From NCBI RefSeq assembly GCF_052118925.1, contig NZ_JBQKGG010000014.1:1-64000 (forward strand): 64,000 nucleotides of DNA. Reading direction: 5' to 3'. Positions within the stretch are counted from its first letter, which is position 1. Each line of letters begins with the position of its first letter. Shown here one piece after another: positions 1 through 7,259 of this stretch. The position numbers and the translations under genes are program-made. Under the pieces are notes generated by a model that was not told where the DNA came from, ran no database searches, and saw nothing but the letters and a program-made list of their open reading frames with translations. Source of the stretch: Lientehia sp934351765 (lineage in GTDB: Bacteria; Bacillota; Clostridia; Lachnospirales; Lachnospiraceae).

Positions 1-105
1 TTGGATAAAGCATTACGCGAGTAAACTCGCATATTTATTGTGGCTCACTCCGTCTGGACAGGTGGCTCACGTTACACTGGACAGGCGGCTCTGCCGCACA
101 AGAAT
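1..105. mobile_element. Probable end of an insertion sequence (terminal repeats)
   Basis: Near-direct repeats of about 22-23 bp, each with a GTGGCTCA core followed by CTGGACAG, run from about 41 to 96 (GTGGCTCAC at about 42 and 63, a diverged GCGGCTC at about 86). Multiple short terminal repeats of this form are typical of IS21-like ends, and the sequence abuts a gene that is cut off abruptly. The transposase genes would lie outside the window, so the family assignment is an inference. The exact element end cannot be fixed from this side alone. Confidence 0.4.
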
Positions 106-258
106 ATTCATCTGCCATTCGTGACCGCAAGCACCTCTCCACCATACTTTTTTATTTGAACCGAAAGTAATGTCATCAGGTGTAAGCGATAAGTTCTTCT
201 CCGACCACTCCGAAACAAGCTCCGGGTGTACTTCTGCTAAACTGTTATTCATAGCCAA
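67..258 (-). pseudogene. Truncated zinc-ribbon / treble-clef domain protein
   Basis: The first 45 or so residues read as the start of a treble-clef zinc-ribbon protein of the kind built from repeated modules (HPEL..EWSEKN.L.P.DI..GSNKKVWW.C..GHEW). These proteins are normally several hundred residues long with many CGHEW repeats. Here homology stops directly after HEWQ. The remaining residues are encoded by the repeat sequence at the left edge, and a stop follows at once. It is best read as a gene cut by an insertion, with only its N-terminus left. The family is often found near mobile or defence genes, but no function can be assigned to this fragment. Confidence 0.55.
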
Positions 259-331
259 ACCGGGGCCTCCTTGTGCTTAGAGTATATGAAGTTTTGGCTT
301 TATCTTGTAGTTTGCGAATATCCGTAAAATC

Positions 332-374
332 AAAAAAGCCCTTTGAGAAAAGGATTTCTCCTCTCTCAAAGGGC
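332..374 (-). terminator. Rho-independent terminator
   Basis: Perfect 11-bp inverted repeat GCCCTTTGAGA (338-348) / TCTCAAAGGGC (364-374). On the minus strand it is followed by six T residues (332-337). It lies just past the stop of the membrane-protein gene at 397-1053 and is its likely terminator. Confidence 0.85.
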
Positions 375-396
375 AAGTTGGCAAACTGGAAGTTGT

Positions 397-1053
397 TTAT
401 CCAAAATGAAATGGAATAACCATATCAAGTAAAACCGCAAGAACTATACTAATCGTTCCCATTAGCGCAGAACTCCTCAATGTGTCTCTCCTCAAAACAA
501 TAAGTCCAATAATAAAGACTATCACTTCCAAAACAGATTTTGCATTAAAATACCAGCATCCATATACAAAGCACATATTGAACAATACTGCCAAAATCAC
601 CGCTGATAGTATAAATGCCAGTTTGCTTTTCCCCTTTGCATACCAACAGACAAAAGCCAATAATGGAGAAACAGCTGTAAATCCAAACCAAATCATCGCA
701 TAACTTCTTGGGAAAAATCCTGCAATATAGTTTGAATACAAATAGTAGCTTGCAACCATACCAACAAAGAATACAAAAACATTGATGCTTGCTCTTATTG
801 CAGAATTGCTATAAATAGAAATACACAGTGCAATCAATATCCAGATTGCAAAACGCCCAAGAAAATTACCAATATCTAAGACTCCATTTATTGCCATAAG
901 CACACCTGGAAGTTCAGTTTGACGAAAATCCAGATATTTTGAGAAAGTTCCCAAAGCTATTCCGAGAAACAATATCGCTATGGTATTTATAAGTTTTCTA
1001 TTATTGGATATTGGATTTTCTGCATTCCTTATATCATTCAAAAAATTTATCAT
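397..1053 (-). CDS. Hypothetical polytopic membrane protein (DUF6518-like)
   Basis: A 218-residue, strongly hydrophobic protein with about six predicted membrane segments (residues near 22-40, 62-80, 86-104, 118-136, 146-164 and 190-212). The pattern resembles small uncharacterised integral membrane proteins of the DUF6518 type; this is a resemblance by eye, not a search result. I start it at the ATG at 1053, which has a GAGGG 5-6 bases upstream, rather than at the GTG four codons earlier. Its AT-rich codon use differs from the core genes to the right. With the similar neighbour at 1108-1554 it forms an accessory block. Function unknown. Confidence 0.6.
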   Translation of the reverse strand: MINFLNDIRNAENPISNNRKLINTIAILFLGIALGTFSKYLDFRQTELPGVLMAINGVLDIGNFLGRFAIWILIALCISIYSNSAIRASINVFVFFVGMVASYYLYSNYIAGFFPRSYAMIWFGFTAVSPLLAFVCWYAKGKSKLAFILSAVILAVLFNMCFVYGCWYFNAKSVLEVIVFIIGLIVLRRDTLRSSALMGTISIVLAVLLDMVIPFHFG

Positions 1054-1107
1054 AATTACCCTCACAAATTCTAATTTTCCAATTTAACAAACTTGAATTT
1101 GTAAATA

Positions 1108-1554
1108 TCATTTTACATTTTTATATGAAATCACAATATGACTTGGTGCAAATAATACTGATGCAATAATCAATAGCACTGACCTACTCATAATCCCACT
1201 AAATAAGAACAACATTGAAGGAATAATAGAAAGTGCTAATGCTCTGAAAACGCTGTTTTTCTTAAAACATATAATCCAAATAGCACAATAAAGCATTACC
1301 AATATGGTATCTACAATCAGATATAGTGCAAATGCTTCGTCAGACCACCACCCGAACCAAGTTCCCGGAATATTGATTATCATGAATCCGAAACAACCCA
1401 ATCTCCCTACTTGTTCTGTGACTTCAACATATTTATTGTTCCACTTATTATCAAATCCATCTTTGCACTTAATCGCAAATACAACATTGGGTATCATAAT
1501 GACTGCAATAAAAATCAGCCCAAAAACATTAAACCATTCCATATTATCTACCAT
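1108..1554 (-). CDS. Hypothetical small membrane protein
   Basis: About 148 residues with four likely membrane helices (roughly residues 8-27, 55-75, 78-98 and 105-140). It has no motif I recognise. It is AT-rich like its neighbour at 397-1053, is separated from it by about 55 bp and lies on the same strand, so the two may be co-transcribed. A terminator hairpin sits directly upstream at 1583-1617 and isolates it from the lysS unit, so its own promoter must lie between that hairpin and the start. The ribosome binding site is weak, so the start (ATG at 1554 or the GTG one codon earlier) is uncertain. Confidence 0.55.
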   Translation of the reverse strand: MVDNMEWFNVFGLIFIAVIMIPNVVFAIKCKDGFDNKWNNKYVEVTEQVGRLGCFGFMIINIPGTWFGWWSDEAFALYLIVDTILVMLYCAIWIICFKKNSVFRALALSIIPSMLFLFSGIMSRSVLLIIASVLFAPSHIVISYKNVK

Positions 1555-1582
1555 CACAAACTCTGATTTGTATTTCTGTTTG

Positions 1583-1617
1583 TTTTAAAAATGGGCAACT
1601 CCGATTGGAATTGCCCA
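1583..1617 (-). terminator. Rho-independent terminator
   Basis: Hairpin GGGCAA-c-TCC / GGA-a-TTGCCC at 1593-1616. On the minus strand it is followed by TTTTTAAAA (1583-1591). It lies downstream of lysS and of the structured element at 1740-1909, and upstream of the gene at 1108, so it probably ends the greA-lysS transcript. Confidence 0.75.
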
Positions 1618-1739
1618 CTCAATGCACTAATTATGCGATTTTTTCTTGCTTGCACCGATTTCTGCATCAATTGATGTAAGTTTGATGTAAATCGCTGTTT
1701 TTTTAGTTTTTTATCAAATGAAGTACGTCCCGTCTATTT

Positions 1740-1909
1740 ACTATGAAAGTCCTGAACGGCAGCCATGAATGAGTCATGCTTGCATGAACGAATTCATGGA
1801 TATCGGTCAGGCTAAACTGTATGAGTAAGTAGGGCAATCGCCCGGATTACGAATGCAGTTGGCAGTTACGGGAGTGCCATAGGCACGGAGTAACTGACTT
1901 TCATATAGT
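1740..1909. other. Multi-stem structured intergenic element (RNA or repeat)
   Basis: About 170 bp bounded by inverted ends ACTATGAAAGTC (1740-1751) and GACTTTCATATAGT (1896-1909). Inside are further perfect or near-perfect stems: CCTGA/TCAGG (1751-1755/1807-1811), CCATGAAT/ATTCATGG (1763-1770/1792-1799), TCATGC/GCATGA (1774-1779/1782-1787), GGGC/GCCC (1832-1835/1840-1843), CAGTTAC/GTAACTG (1863-1869/1890-1896) and GTGCC/GGCAC (1874-1878/1882-1886). The stems nest into a branched fold. The element contains no plausible gene and begins 6 bp past the lysS stop. It could be a small structured RNA in the lysS 3' region or a palindromic mobile repeat. I do not recognise a family. Confidence 0.6.
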
Positions 1910-1915
1910 TACATC

Positions 1916-3856
1916 TTAATAGAGCTTTGCACCTGCTGGAATGTGGTCATCAACCATCAGAAGATGAAGCTTTTCTTCGCCTTCTTCTTCATGAATAGCA
2001 CTGAGGAGCATACCGCAAGAGTCAATGCCCATCATCGCTCTCGGTGGAAGATTTGTGATAGCGATAAGCGTCTTTCCAACCAGTTCTTCCGGCTCATAAA
2101 AGCTATGAATACCGCTTAAAATGGTTCTGTCTGTGCCTGTTCCGTCATCAAGAGTAAACTGTAACAGTTTCTTTGACTTCGGTACTGCAACACACTCTTT
2201 AACCTTTACTGCACGGAAATCTGACTTGCTGAATGTATCAAAATCAACAAATTCCTCAAATAAAGGCTCTACCTTTACCTTAGAAAAATCAATCTTTTCA
2301 GACTCAGTTTTTACATTTTTTTCAGGTGCTTCAGAAGCTGTATTATTTACATCATTTTTCTTATTTACACCATCTAAGGACTTCATTGTCGGGAACAGCA
2401 GAACGTCTCGGATGGCAGCCGAATCAGTCAGCAGCATGCACATACGGTCGATGCCGTAGCCGATGCCGCCGGTCGGAGGCATACCGATCTCCAGAGCGTT
2501 TAAGAAATCCTCATCTGTATGGTTTGCTTCCTCGTCGCCCTGAGCGAACTGCTCTTCTTGTGCGGCAAAGCGGGCACGCTGGTCGATGGGGTCATTTAAC
2601 TCTGAGTAGGCATTCGCCATTTCCCAGCCGTTCATAAAGAACTCAAAACGCTCTACATAATCCGGCTTGTCAGGCTTTCTCTTTGTCAGAGGGGAGATCT
2701 CAACAGGATGATCCATGATAAAGGTAGGCTGGATCAGATGCTCCTCAACAAATTCCTCAAAGAACAGGTTCAGGATATCGCCCTTCTTATGGCGCTCCTC
2801 ATAAGCTACATGATGCTCATCTGCAGCCTTTCTTGCTTCCTCTAAGGTATGGATCTCGTCAAAATCCACGCCGGAATATTTCTTAACGGCTTCCAGCATG
2901 GTCATGCGGGCAAAGGGCTTGCCCAGATCCATCTCCACACCGTTGTAGGTAATGGTGGTTGTTCCGAGAACCTCTTTTGCCACATAACGGTACATATTCT
3001 CGGTCAGATCCATCATGCCGTGGTAATCGGTATAGGCCTGATATAACTCCATCAGGGTAAATTCAGGGTTGTGTCTTGTATCAAGGCCCTCATTTCGGAA
3101 TACACGGCCAATCTCATAAACACGCTCCAGACCGCCGACGATCAGACGCTTTAAATAAAGCTCCAGAGAAATACGAAGCTTCAGATCCTCGTCCAGCGCA
3201 TTGAAATGGGTCTCAAAGGGACGGGCTGCCGCGCCGCCTGCGTTGGAAACCAGCATGGGCGTTTCCACTTCCATAAAGCCCTGTGCATCCAGGAACTTCC
3301 GGATCGTGCTGATGATCCTGGAGCGCTTGATAAAGGTATCCTTTACCTCGGGATTCATGATCAGATCCACATACCGCTGGCGGTAGCGCAGATCGGTATT
3401 GGTCAGGCCGTGGAATTTCTCCGGAAGGATCTGGAGACTCTTGGACAGAAGCGTTACTTCTTCTGCATGGATCGAAATCTCACCGGTCTTTGTGCGGAAT
3501 ACTGTTCCCTTTACGCCAATCAGGTCACCGATATCCAGCTTCTTGAATGCCTTATATTCCTCTTCACCCACGCTGTCCCTTGCCACATAGGCCTGGATCA
3601 TTCCGGGAAGATCCTGCACATGACAGAACGATGCTTTTCCCATGACACGCTTGGACATCATACGTCCGGCGACGGAAACCTCTTTGCCCTCAAGGCTGTC
3701 AAACTGTTCCTTTATCTCATTGCTGTGATGAGTTACATGATAACTTGTGATTTTAAAGGGATCCTTGCCTTCCTCCTGGAGCGCTGCCAGTTTCTCCCGG
3801 CGCACCTTCAGAAGCTGTCCAAGATCCTGTTCCTGTACGTTCTTCTGCTCTGCCAC
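1916..3856 (-). CDS. lysS: Lysine-tRNA ligase with C-terminal tRNA-binding domain
   Basis: Class II lysyl-tRNA synthetase, 646 residues; it charges tRNA-Lys in the cytoplasm. An N-terminal OB-fold anticodon-binding domain (about 55-150) precedes the catalytic core, with motif 2 at about 253-270 (FRNEG..TRHNPEFT.ME) and motif 3 at about 464-473 (GIGYGIDR). The usual bacterial enzyme ends near residue 500. Here a Lys/Asn/Glu-rich linker (about 495-530) leads into a Trbp111/EMAP-like tRNA-binding module (about 535-646, with the LPPRAMMGIDSCGMLL signature). Translation starts at a GTG with GAGGG 8-9 bases upstream. It follows greA by 46 bp and shares its strong promoter. Confidence 0.97.
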   Translation of the reverse strand: MAEQKNVQEQDLGQLLKVRREKLAALQEEGKDPFKITSYHVTHHSNEIKEQFDSLEGKEVSVAGRMMSKRVMGKASFCHVQDLPGMIQAYVARDSVGEEEYKAFKKLDIGDLIGVKGTVFRTKTGEISIHAEEVTLLSKSLQILPEKFHGLTNTDLRYRQRYVDLIMNPEVKDTFIKRSRIISTIRKFLDAQGFMEVETPMLVSNAGGAAARPFETHFNALDEDLKLRISLELYLKRLIVGGLERVYEIGRVFRNEGLDTRHNPEFTLMELYQAYTDYHGMMDLTENMYRYVAKEVLGTTTITYNGVEMDLGKPFARMTMLEAVKKYSGVDFDEIHTLEEARKAADEHHVAYEERHKKGDILNLFFEEFVEEHLIQPTFIMDHPVEISPLTKRKPDKPDYVERFEFFMNGWEMANAYSELNDPIDQRARFAAQEEQFAQGDEEANHTDEDFLNALEIGMPPTGGIGYGIDRMCMLLTDSAAIRDVLLFPTMKSLDGVNKKNDVNNTASEAPEKNVKTESEKIDFSKVKVEPLFEEFVDFDTFSKSDFRAVKVKECVAVPKSKKLLQFTLDDGTGTDRTILSGIHSFYEPEELVGKTLIAITNLPPRAMMGIDSCGMLLSAIHEEEGEEKLHLLMVDDHIPAGAKLY

Positions 3857-3902
3857 TGTTCTTCCCTCTCTATATTACGCTGCCGTCATGACGGCATGGT
3901 TT

Positions 3903-4388
3903 TTATGATACTCTCTTGATATCAAGAACCTTATACTCGATGTCACCTGCCTGGGTCTCAACTACTACGGTCTCACCCACACGCTTGCCGATCAGGGCTC
4001 TTCCTACAGGAGACTCGTTGGAAATCCGGTTCTCCAGGCTGTTTGCCTCAGTAGAACCGACGATCTTAAAGGTCATTTCCTCTTCAAATTCCACATCATA
4101 TACCTTTACTTCACAGCCGACACTGATCTTGTCAAGCTCGATCTCATCCTCAACAACGACCTCTGCATTCTTCAACAGCTTCTCCAGCTCTTCGATACGC
4201 AGCTCGATGTCACGCTGTTCGTCCTTTGCCGCATCATACTCGGCATTCTCGGAAAGGTCACCCTGCTCTCTTGCTTCCTTGATCTTCTGAGCAATTTCCC
4301 TTCTCTTTACTACTTTTAAGTCTGCCAGCTCATCTTCATATTTTTTGAGGCCGGCATAGGTCAGAATATTCTTTTTTGCATCTGCCAT
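3903..4388 (-). CDS. greA: Transcription elongation factor GreA
   Basis: 161 residues. GreA rescues backtracked RNA polymerase by stimulating transcript cleavage through the secondary channel. The N-terminal antiparallel coiled coil (about 1-75) carries the conserved acidic tip around LSENAEYDAAKDEQ. The C-terminal FKBP-like domain (about 80-158) ends with SPVGRALIGKRVGETV. I start it at the ATG at 4388, which gives the usual family length and has GAAGGGAAA about 11 bases upstream, instead of at the in-frame ATG at 4451. It is the first gene of a greA-lysS unit behind a consensus promoter. Confidence 0.96.
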   Translation of the reverse strand: MADAKKNILTYAGLKKYEDELADLKVVKRREIAQKIKEAREQGDLSENAEYDAAKDEQRDIELRIEELEKLLKNAEVVVEDEIELDKISVGCEVKVYDVEFEEEMTFKIVGSTEANSLENRISNESPVGRALIGKRVGETVVVETQAGDIEYKVLDIKRVS

Positions 4389-4459
4389 GATCCTGTTTTT
4401 CCCTTCTAAAAATCTTCTATATCGCTCCGGGATCTCTCCCTTTTGATACACTGCTACAA

Positions 4460-4477
4460 GGGGCGCGCAGACGCCCC
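4460..4477 (-). other. GC-rich hairpin in the greA leader
   Basis: GGGGCG/CGCCCC (4460-4465/4472-4477) with a 6-nt loop. It lies about 15-30 nt downstream of the predicted greA transcription start and could affect early elongation or mRNA stability. No T tract follows it. Confidence 0.4.
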
Positions 4478-4489
4478 CACATTCACCGT

Positions 4490-4518
4490 ATTATATCCTA
4501 AAGACAAGTCCTTGTCAA
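4490..4518 (-). promoter_or_regulatory. Sigma-A promoter of greA-lysS
   Basis: A perfect consensus promoter on the minus strand: TTGACA (4513-4518), 17-bp spacer, TATAAT (4490-4495). It points to strong constitutive expression of greA and lysS. Confidence 0.9.
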
Positions 4519-4562
4519 CGGCTTTCCGGATTCTGCTTTACGCCGGCCCGGCAAAACCGATC

Positions 4563-4639
4563 TTCGCGGCTCCACCCAGGCCAGCCAACCGGCACATACT
4601 CTAGTTGCCTCTGTCTGGCCTGGGCAGTGGATCCGCGAA
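4563..4639. other. Long interrupted hairpin directly after dusB
   Basis: Nested inverted repeats: TTCGCGG/CCGCGAA (4563-4569/4633-4639), TCCA/TGGA (4571-4574/4628-4631) and CCCAGGCCAG/CTGGCCTGGG (4575-4584/4615-4624), with a 30-nt apical region. It begins 1 base past the dusB stop and has only a weak T run on the minus strand. It may stop transcription or protect the 3' end of the long nfeD-dusB transcript, or it may be a palindromic repeat. Confidence 0.55.
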
Positions 4640-4640
4640 T

Positions 4641-5624
4641 TTATACTTGCTCTGTCAGCCGGCTGTATAACAGTTCTTCCAGTTCCCGATAAGCCGTTAC
4701 GTGGTTGACAGCTTCACGTAGGGACGAGGAATGGGGACAGCCTGCCGTATACCAGGCCACCTGCTTGCGCATTTCCCGCATGGCAATATTCTCCCCCTTG
4801 AATTCCACTTCCATGCGTGCATGACGCAAGATCATTTCCCGGATCTCTGAAATTCCGGGGCGCTTCGGCACCGGCCGTTCCTCTAACGCAGCCCGGATAT
4901 CACGAAACAGCCAGGGATTTCCCTTGGCACCGCGGGCTGCCATGACACCATCACAGCCGGTTTCTTCAAACATCTGTACCGCATCCGCCGCCGTGAAAAT
5001 ATCTCCGTTTCCGATTACCGGAATGGAGACGGCCTCTTTTACCGCACGGATAATCCCCCAGTCGGCTTTGCCGGAATAATACTGCTCTCTGGTTCTCCCA
5101 TGGACAGCAATGGCTGCCACTCCGGCATCCTCGGCAATCTTTGCCAGCTCCACTGCATTGACATGTTCCTCATCGAAACCCCGACGCAGCTTCACCGTTA
5201 CCGGCTTTTTCACGGCATGAACCATAGCCCGCAGAATTTCACCGGCCAGCTTCGGATTTTTCATAAGCGCCGAGCCTTCACCGTTGTTGACCACCTTGGG
5301 CACCGGACAGCCCATATTAAAGTCCAGAATATCATACGGCCCCGGCTCCAGCTCCGCTGCGATCCGTGCGAGAAGCTCCGGCTCCGATCCGAATAGCTGG
5401 AGAGAAACCGGCCGTTCCCTCGGATCAGTCTTTAACAGAGGCGCCGTATTCTTATTTTTATAAAACACTGCCTTTGCGCTTACCATTTCCGTGCAGACCA
5501 TGCCGCACCCCTGTTCCGCACAGATGACACGAAATGGCAGGTCTGTTACGCCTGCCATCGGTGCAAGAATCACCGGCGTGTCCAGTGTCACATTACCGAT
5601 GACCAGCTTTTTCATTTTGTTCAT
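4641..5624 (-). CDS. dusB: tRNA-dihydrouridine synthase
   Basis: 327 residues; an FMN-dependent enzyme that reduces uridines in the tRNA D-loop with NADPH. The TIM barrel starts with ILAPMAGVTDLPFR (about 19-32). The substrate-binding region has DFNMGCPVPKVV, with the catalytic Cys at about 105. FMN-contacting motifs include KLRRGF, AVHGRTREQYYSGKADW and GNGDI. It is the last gene of the long minus-strand unit running from nfeD and follows the small conserved gene by 4 bp. A large hairpin comes directly after its stop. A second in-frame ATG three codons in is also possible. Confidence 0.93.
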   Translation of the reverse strand: MNKMKKLVIGNVTLDTPVILAPMAGVTDLPFRVICAEQGCGMVCTEMVSAKAVFYKNKNTAPLLKTDPRERPVSLQLFGSEPELLARIAAELEPGPYDILDFNMGCPVPKVVNNGEGSALMKNPKLAGEILRAMVHAVKKPVTVKLRRGFDEEHVNAVELAKIAEDAGVAAIAVHGRTREQYYSGKADWGIIRAVKEAVSIPVIGNGDIFTAADAVQMFEETGCDGVMAARGAKGNPWLFRDIRAALEERPVPKRPGISEIREMILRHARMEVEFKGENIAMREMRKQVAWYTAGCPHSSSLREAVNHVTAYRELEELLYSRLTEQV

Positions 5625-5628
5625 TCGT

Positions 5629-5949
5629 TTACTCCAGATAGAACGTTTTGTAGAACAGCTCCAGCGATTCGAGAAGCTCCTCTTTTTCCCGCTGGATCTC
5701 CTTGATCTTCAGGACGCTTCCGATCTCATCGAACAGGTAATCGCCCTCATCGCTCTCCACCCGCAGTTCCAGATTTCCGTTCTCATCGAACTCCAGCGTC
5801 AGGATCCCGCCGACATCCTCGACATACAGCACGCAGAGGATTTTCAGTTCCTGCTTGATGGAATCGGGGAGTTTGGAAAACTCCTCATTAAAATAATATT
5901 TCTGTGTATAGGAATTTGCTCCGCAGAGCACTGTTTTTTCATTCATCAT
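5629..5949 (-). CDS. Small conserved protein of unknown function (DUF6145-like)
   Basis: 106 residues, acidic, with alternating short strands and helices and a Glu/Lys-rich C-terminal helix; no membrane segment and no catalytic motif. The layout birA - small acidic protein - dusB is one I associate with Lachnospiraceae genomes, where the small protein carries a DUF6145-type annotation; that label is from memory. Its start overlaps the birA stop by 3 bases (ATGA overlap) and dusB follows 4 bp after its stop, so it is translationally coupled on both sides. Role unknown. Confidence 0.7.
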   Translation of the reverse strand: MMNEKTVLCGANSYTQKYYFNEEFSKLPDSIKQELKILCVLYVEDVGGILTLEFDENGNLELRVESDEGDYLFDEIGSVLKIKEIQREKEELLESLELFYKTFYLE

Positions 5950-6929
5950 ACATACCCGTATACGCCGCGGACCGATACCTCACCGGATTCGACCGCCTGC
6001 ACCTCGCCGTCTGTTTCTGCCTTCACAAGGAGCCGCCCTTTTTCATCAATGCCCCGGGCCTCACCCTTCCATTCACCCTTGGGATCCAGCACACAGACCG
6101 GCTTTCCGAGGTTCACCAAACGTTCTTCATAAACCTGCTTCAGCAAGGTCAGATCCTCCGTTTCCAGGAACAGCTCATAATAACGCTCAAAGGCACTTAA
6201 AATCTGTGCAATAATCTCGGCACGGCAGACCTGCTCTCCAGTCTCGAGAAGAATGGACGTCGCCCGGTCCCTGATCTCCTCCGGAAATTCGGTAACATTG
6301 ACATTGATCCCGATCCCGATGACCACATAATTGATGCAGTCCATTTCGGCGCTCATCTCCGTCAGGATCCCGCAGACCTTTTTTCCGTTTACCACAATAT
6401 CATTGGGCCACTTGATCCCGGTTTCCAGTCCGGTCACCGAACGGATTCCGTCAGCCACCGCCATGGCCGCCACCAGAGTCAGCATGGATGCACTTCCCGG
6501 TGAAAACCAGGGTTTTAATAACAGCGACATGGCAATCGCGCTTCCCACCGGGGACTCCCAGCTTCTTCCGCGCCTCCCCTTTCCTGCGTCCTGCTCCTCA
6601 GCCACAAATAAGGAACCATGAACTGCGCCTTTCTCCGCGCGGCGTTTGGCCTCGTTGTTCGTTGAATCGATCTTCTTTAAAAACACGGTCGGAAGTCCTG
6701 CCCACCGTGTTGTCAGCCTGGAACCGATCTCAGCCGCCGAAATGGAATCCGGAGAGGATTTCAGGCGGTACCCTTTATTGGGCACCGCCTCGATCACATA
6801 GCCTTCTTCCCGGAGCTGTCCGATTGCTTTCCAGACCGCCGTTCTTGTCACTGCCAGTTTCCGGCAGATATTCTGCCCGGAGACAAATCCGTCTGTCTCC
6901 CGCAGCACCTGTAATATTTCTGCTTTCAA
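5946..6929 (-). CDS. birA: Bifunctional biotin ligase / biotin operon repressor
   Basis: 327 residues. BirA activates biotin to biotinyl-AMP, transfers it to carrier proteins such as acetyl-CoA carboxylase, and in its two-domain form represses biotin genes. An N-terminal winged helix-turn-helix (about 1-60, SGQNICRKLAVTRTAVWKAI) precedes the ligase core, which has the biotinyl-AMP loop GKGRRGRSW (about 117-125) and KWPNDIVVNGKKVCGIL (about 168-184). A C-terminal SH3-like domain follows. The start codon is TTG with GGAGGT 5 bases upstream. It is inside the nfeD-dusB unit, 3 bp after its upstream gene. No biotin genes are in the window to regulate. Confidence 0.93.
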   Translation of the reverse strand: MKAEILQVLRETDGFVSGQNICRKLAVTRTAVWKAIGQLREEGYVIEAVPNKGYRLKSSPDSISAAEIGSRLTTRWAGLPTVFLKKIDSTNNEAKRRAEKGAVHGSLFVAEEQDAGKGRRGRSWESPVGSAIAMSLLLKPWFSPGSASMLTLVAAMAVADGIRSVTGLETGIKWPNDIVVNGKKVCGILTEMSAEMDCINYVVIGIGINVNVTEFPEEIRDRATSILLETGEQVCRAEIIAQILSAFERYYELFLETEDLTLLKQVYEERLVNLGKPVCVLDPKGEWKGEARGIDEKGRLLVKAETDGEVQAVESGEVSVRGVYGYV

Positions 6930-6932
6930 TCG

Positions 6933-7253
6933 TTACCTCCAGAGGCAGACCGCGCTTACCGCCGCCAGGATCACAAACAGCCCTGCCGCGATAAACAGCG
7001 CGATTCCCGCCGCCTTCTGCCGTCCGTTCTTCCGTCCGAAGTTTCCATAGCCGCCGGAGACTCTCGGAATGGCTAGCAGTGTCTGGAACACCGCTGCCAG
7101 AAGAAATACGACAGGGAACAGCCAGGCGTTCCGGTCCGGATCCAGAAAGGAGAACACTCCCACAACGATCACGGCCAGACCTGCGGCAGCGGACAGGATA
7201 TCAAACACCGTCTGCTTTGTATATGGATTCTTTTTTGTCCTGTTCAGGTACAT
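6933..7253 (-). CDS. Hypothetical membrane protein (three helices)
   Basis: 106 residues with three predicted membrane helices (about 18-37, 44-62 and 82-104) and a short basic loop (FGRKNGRQK) between the second and third. The N-terminus is cytoplasmic-like and basic. No recognised domain. It sits 6 bp after argF and 3 bp before birA, so it is surely translated as part of the operon. Nothing in the sequence suggests a specific role. Confidence 0.7.
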   Translation of the reverse strand: MYLNRTKKNPYTKQTVFDILSAAAGLAVIVVGVFSFLDPDRNAWLFPVVFLLAAVFQTLLAIPRVSGGYGNFGRKNGRQKAAGIALFIAAGLFVILAAVSAVCLWR

Positions 7254-7259
7254 GAAGCC

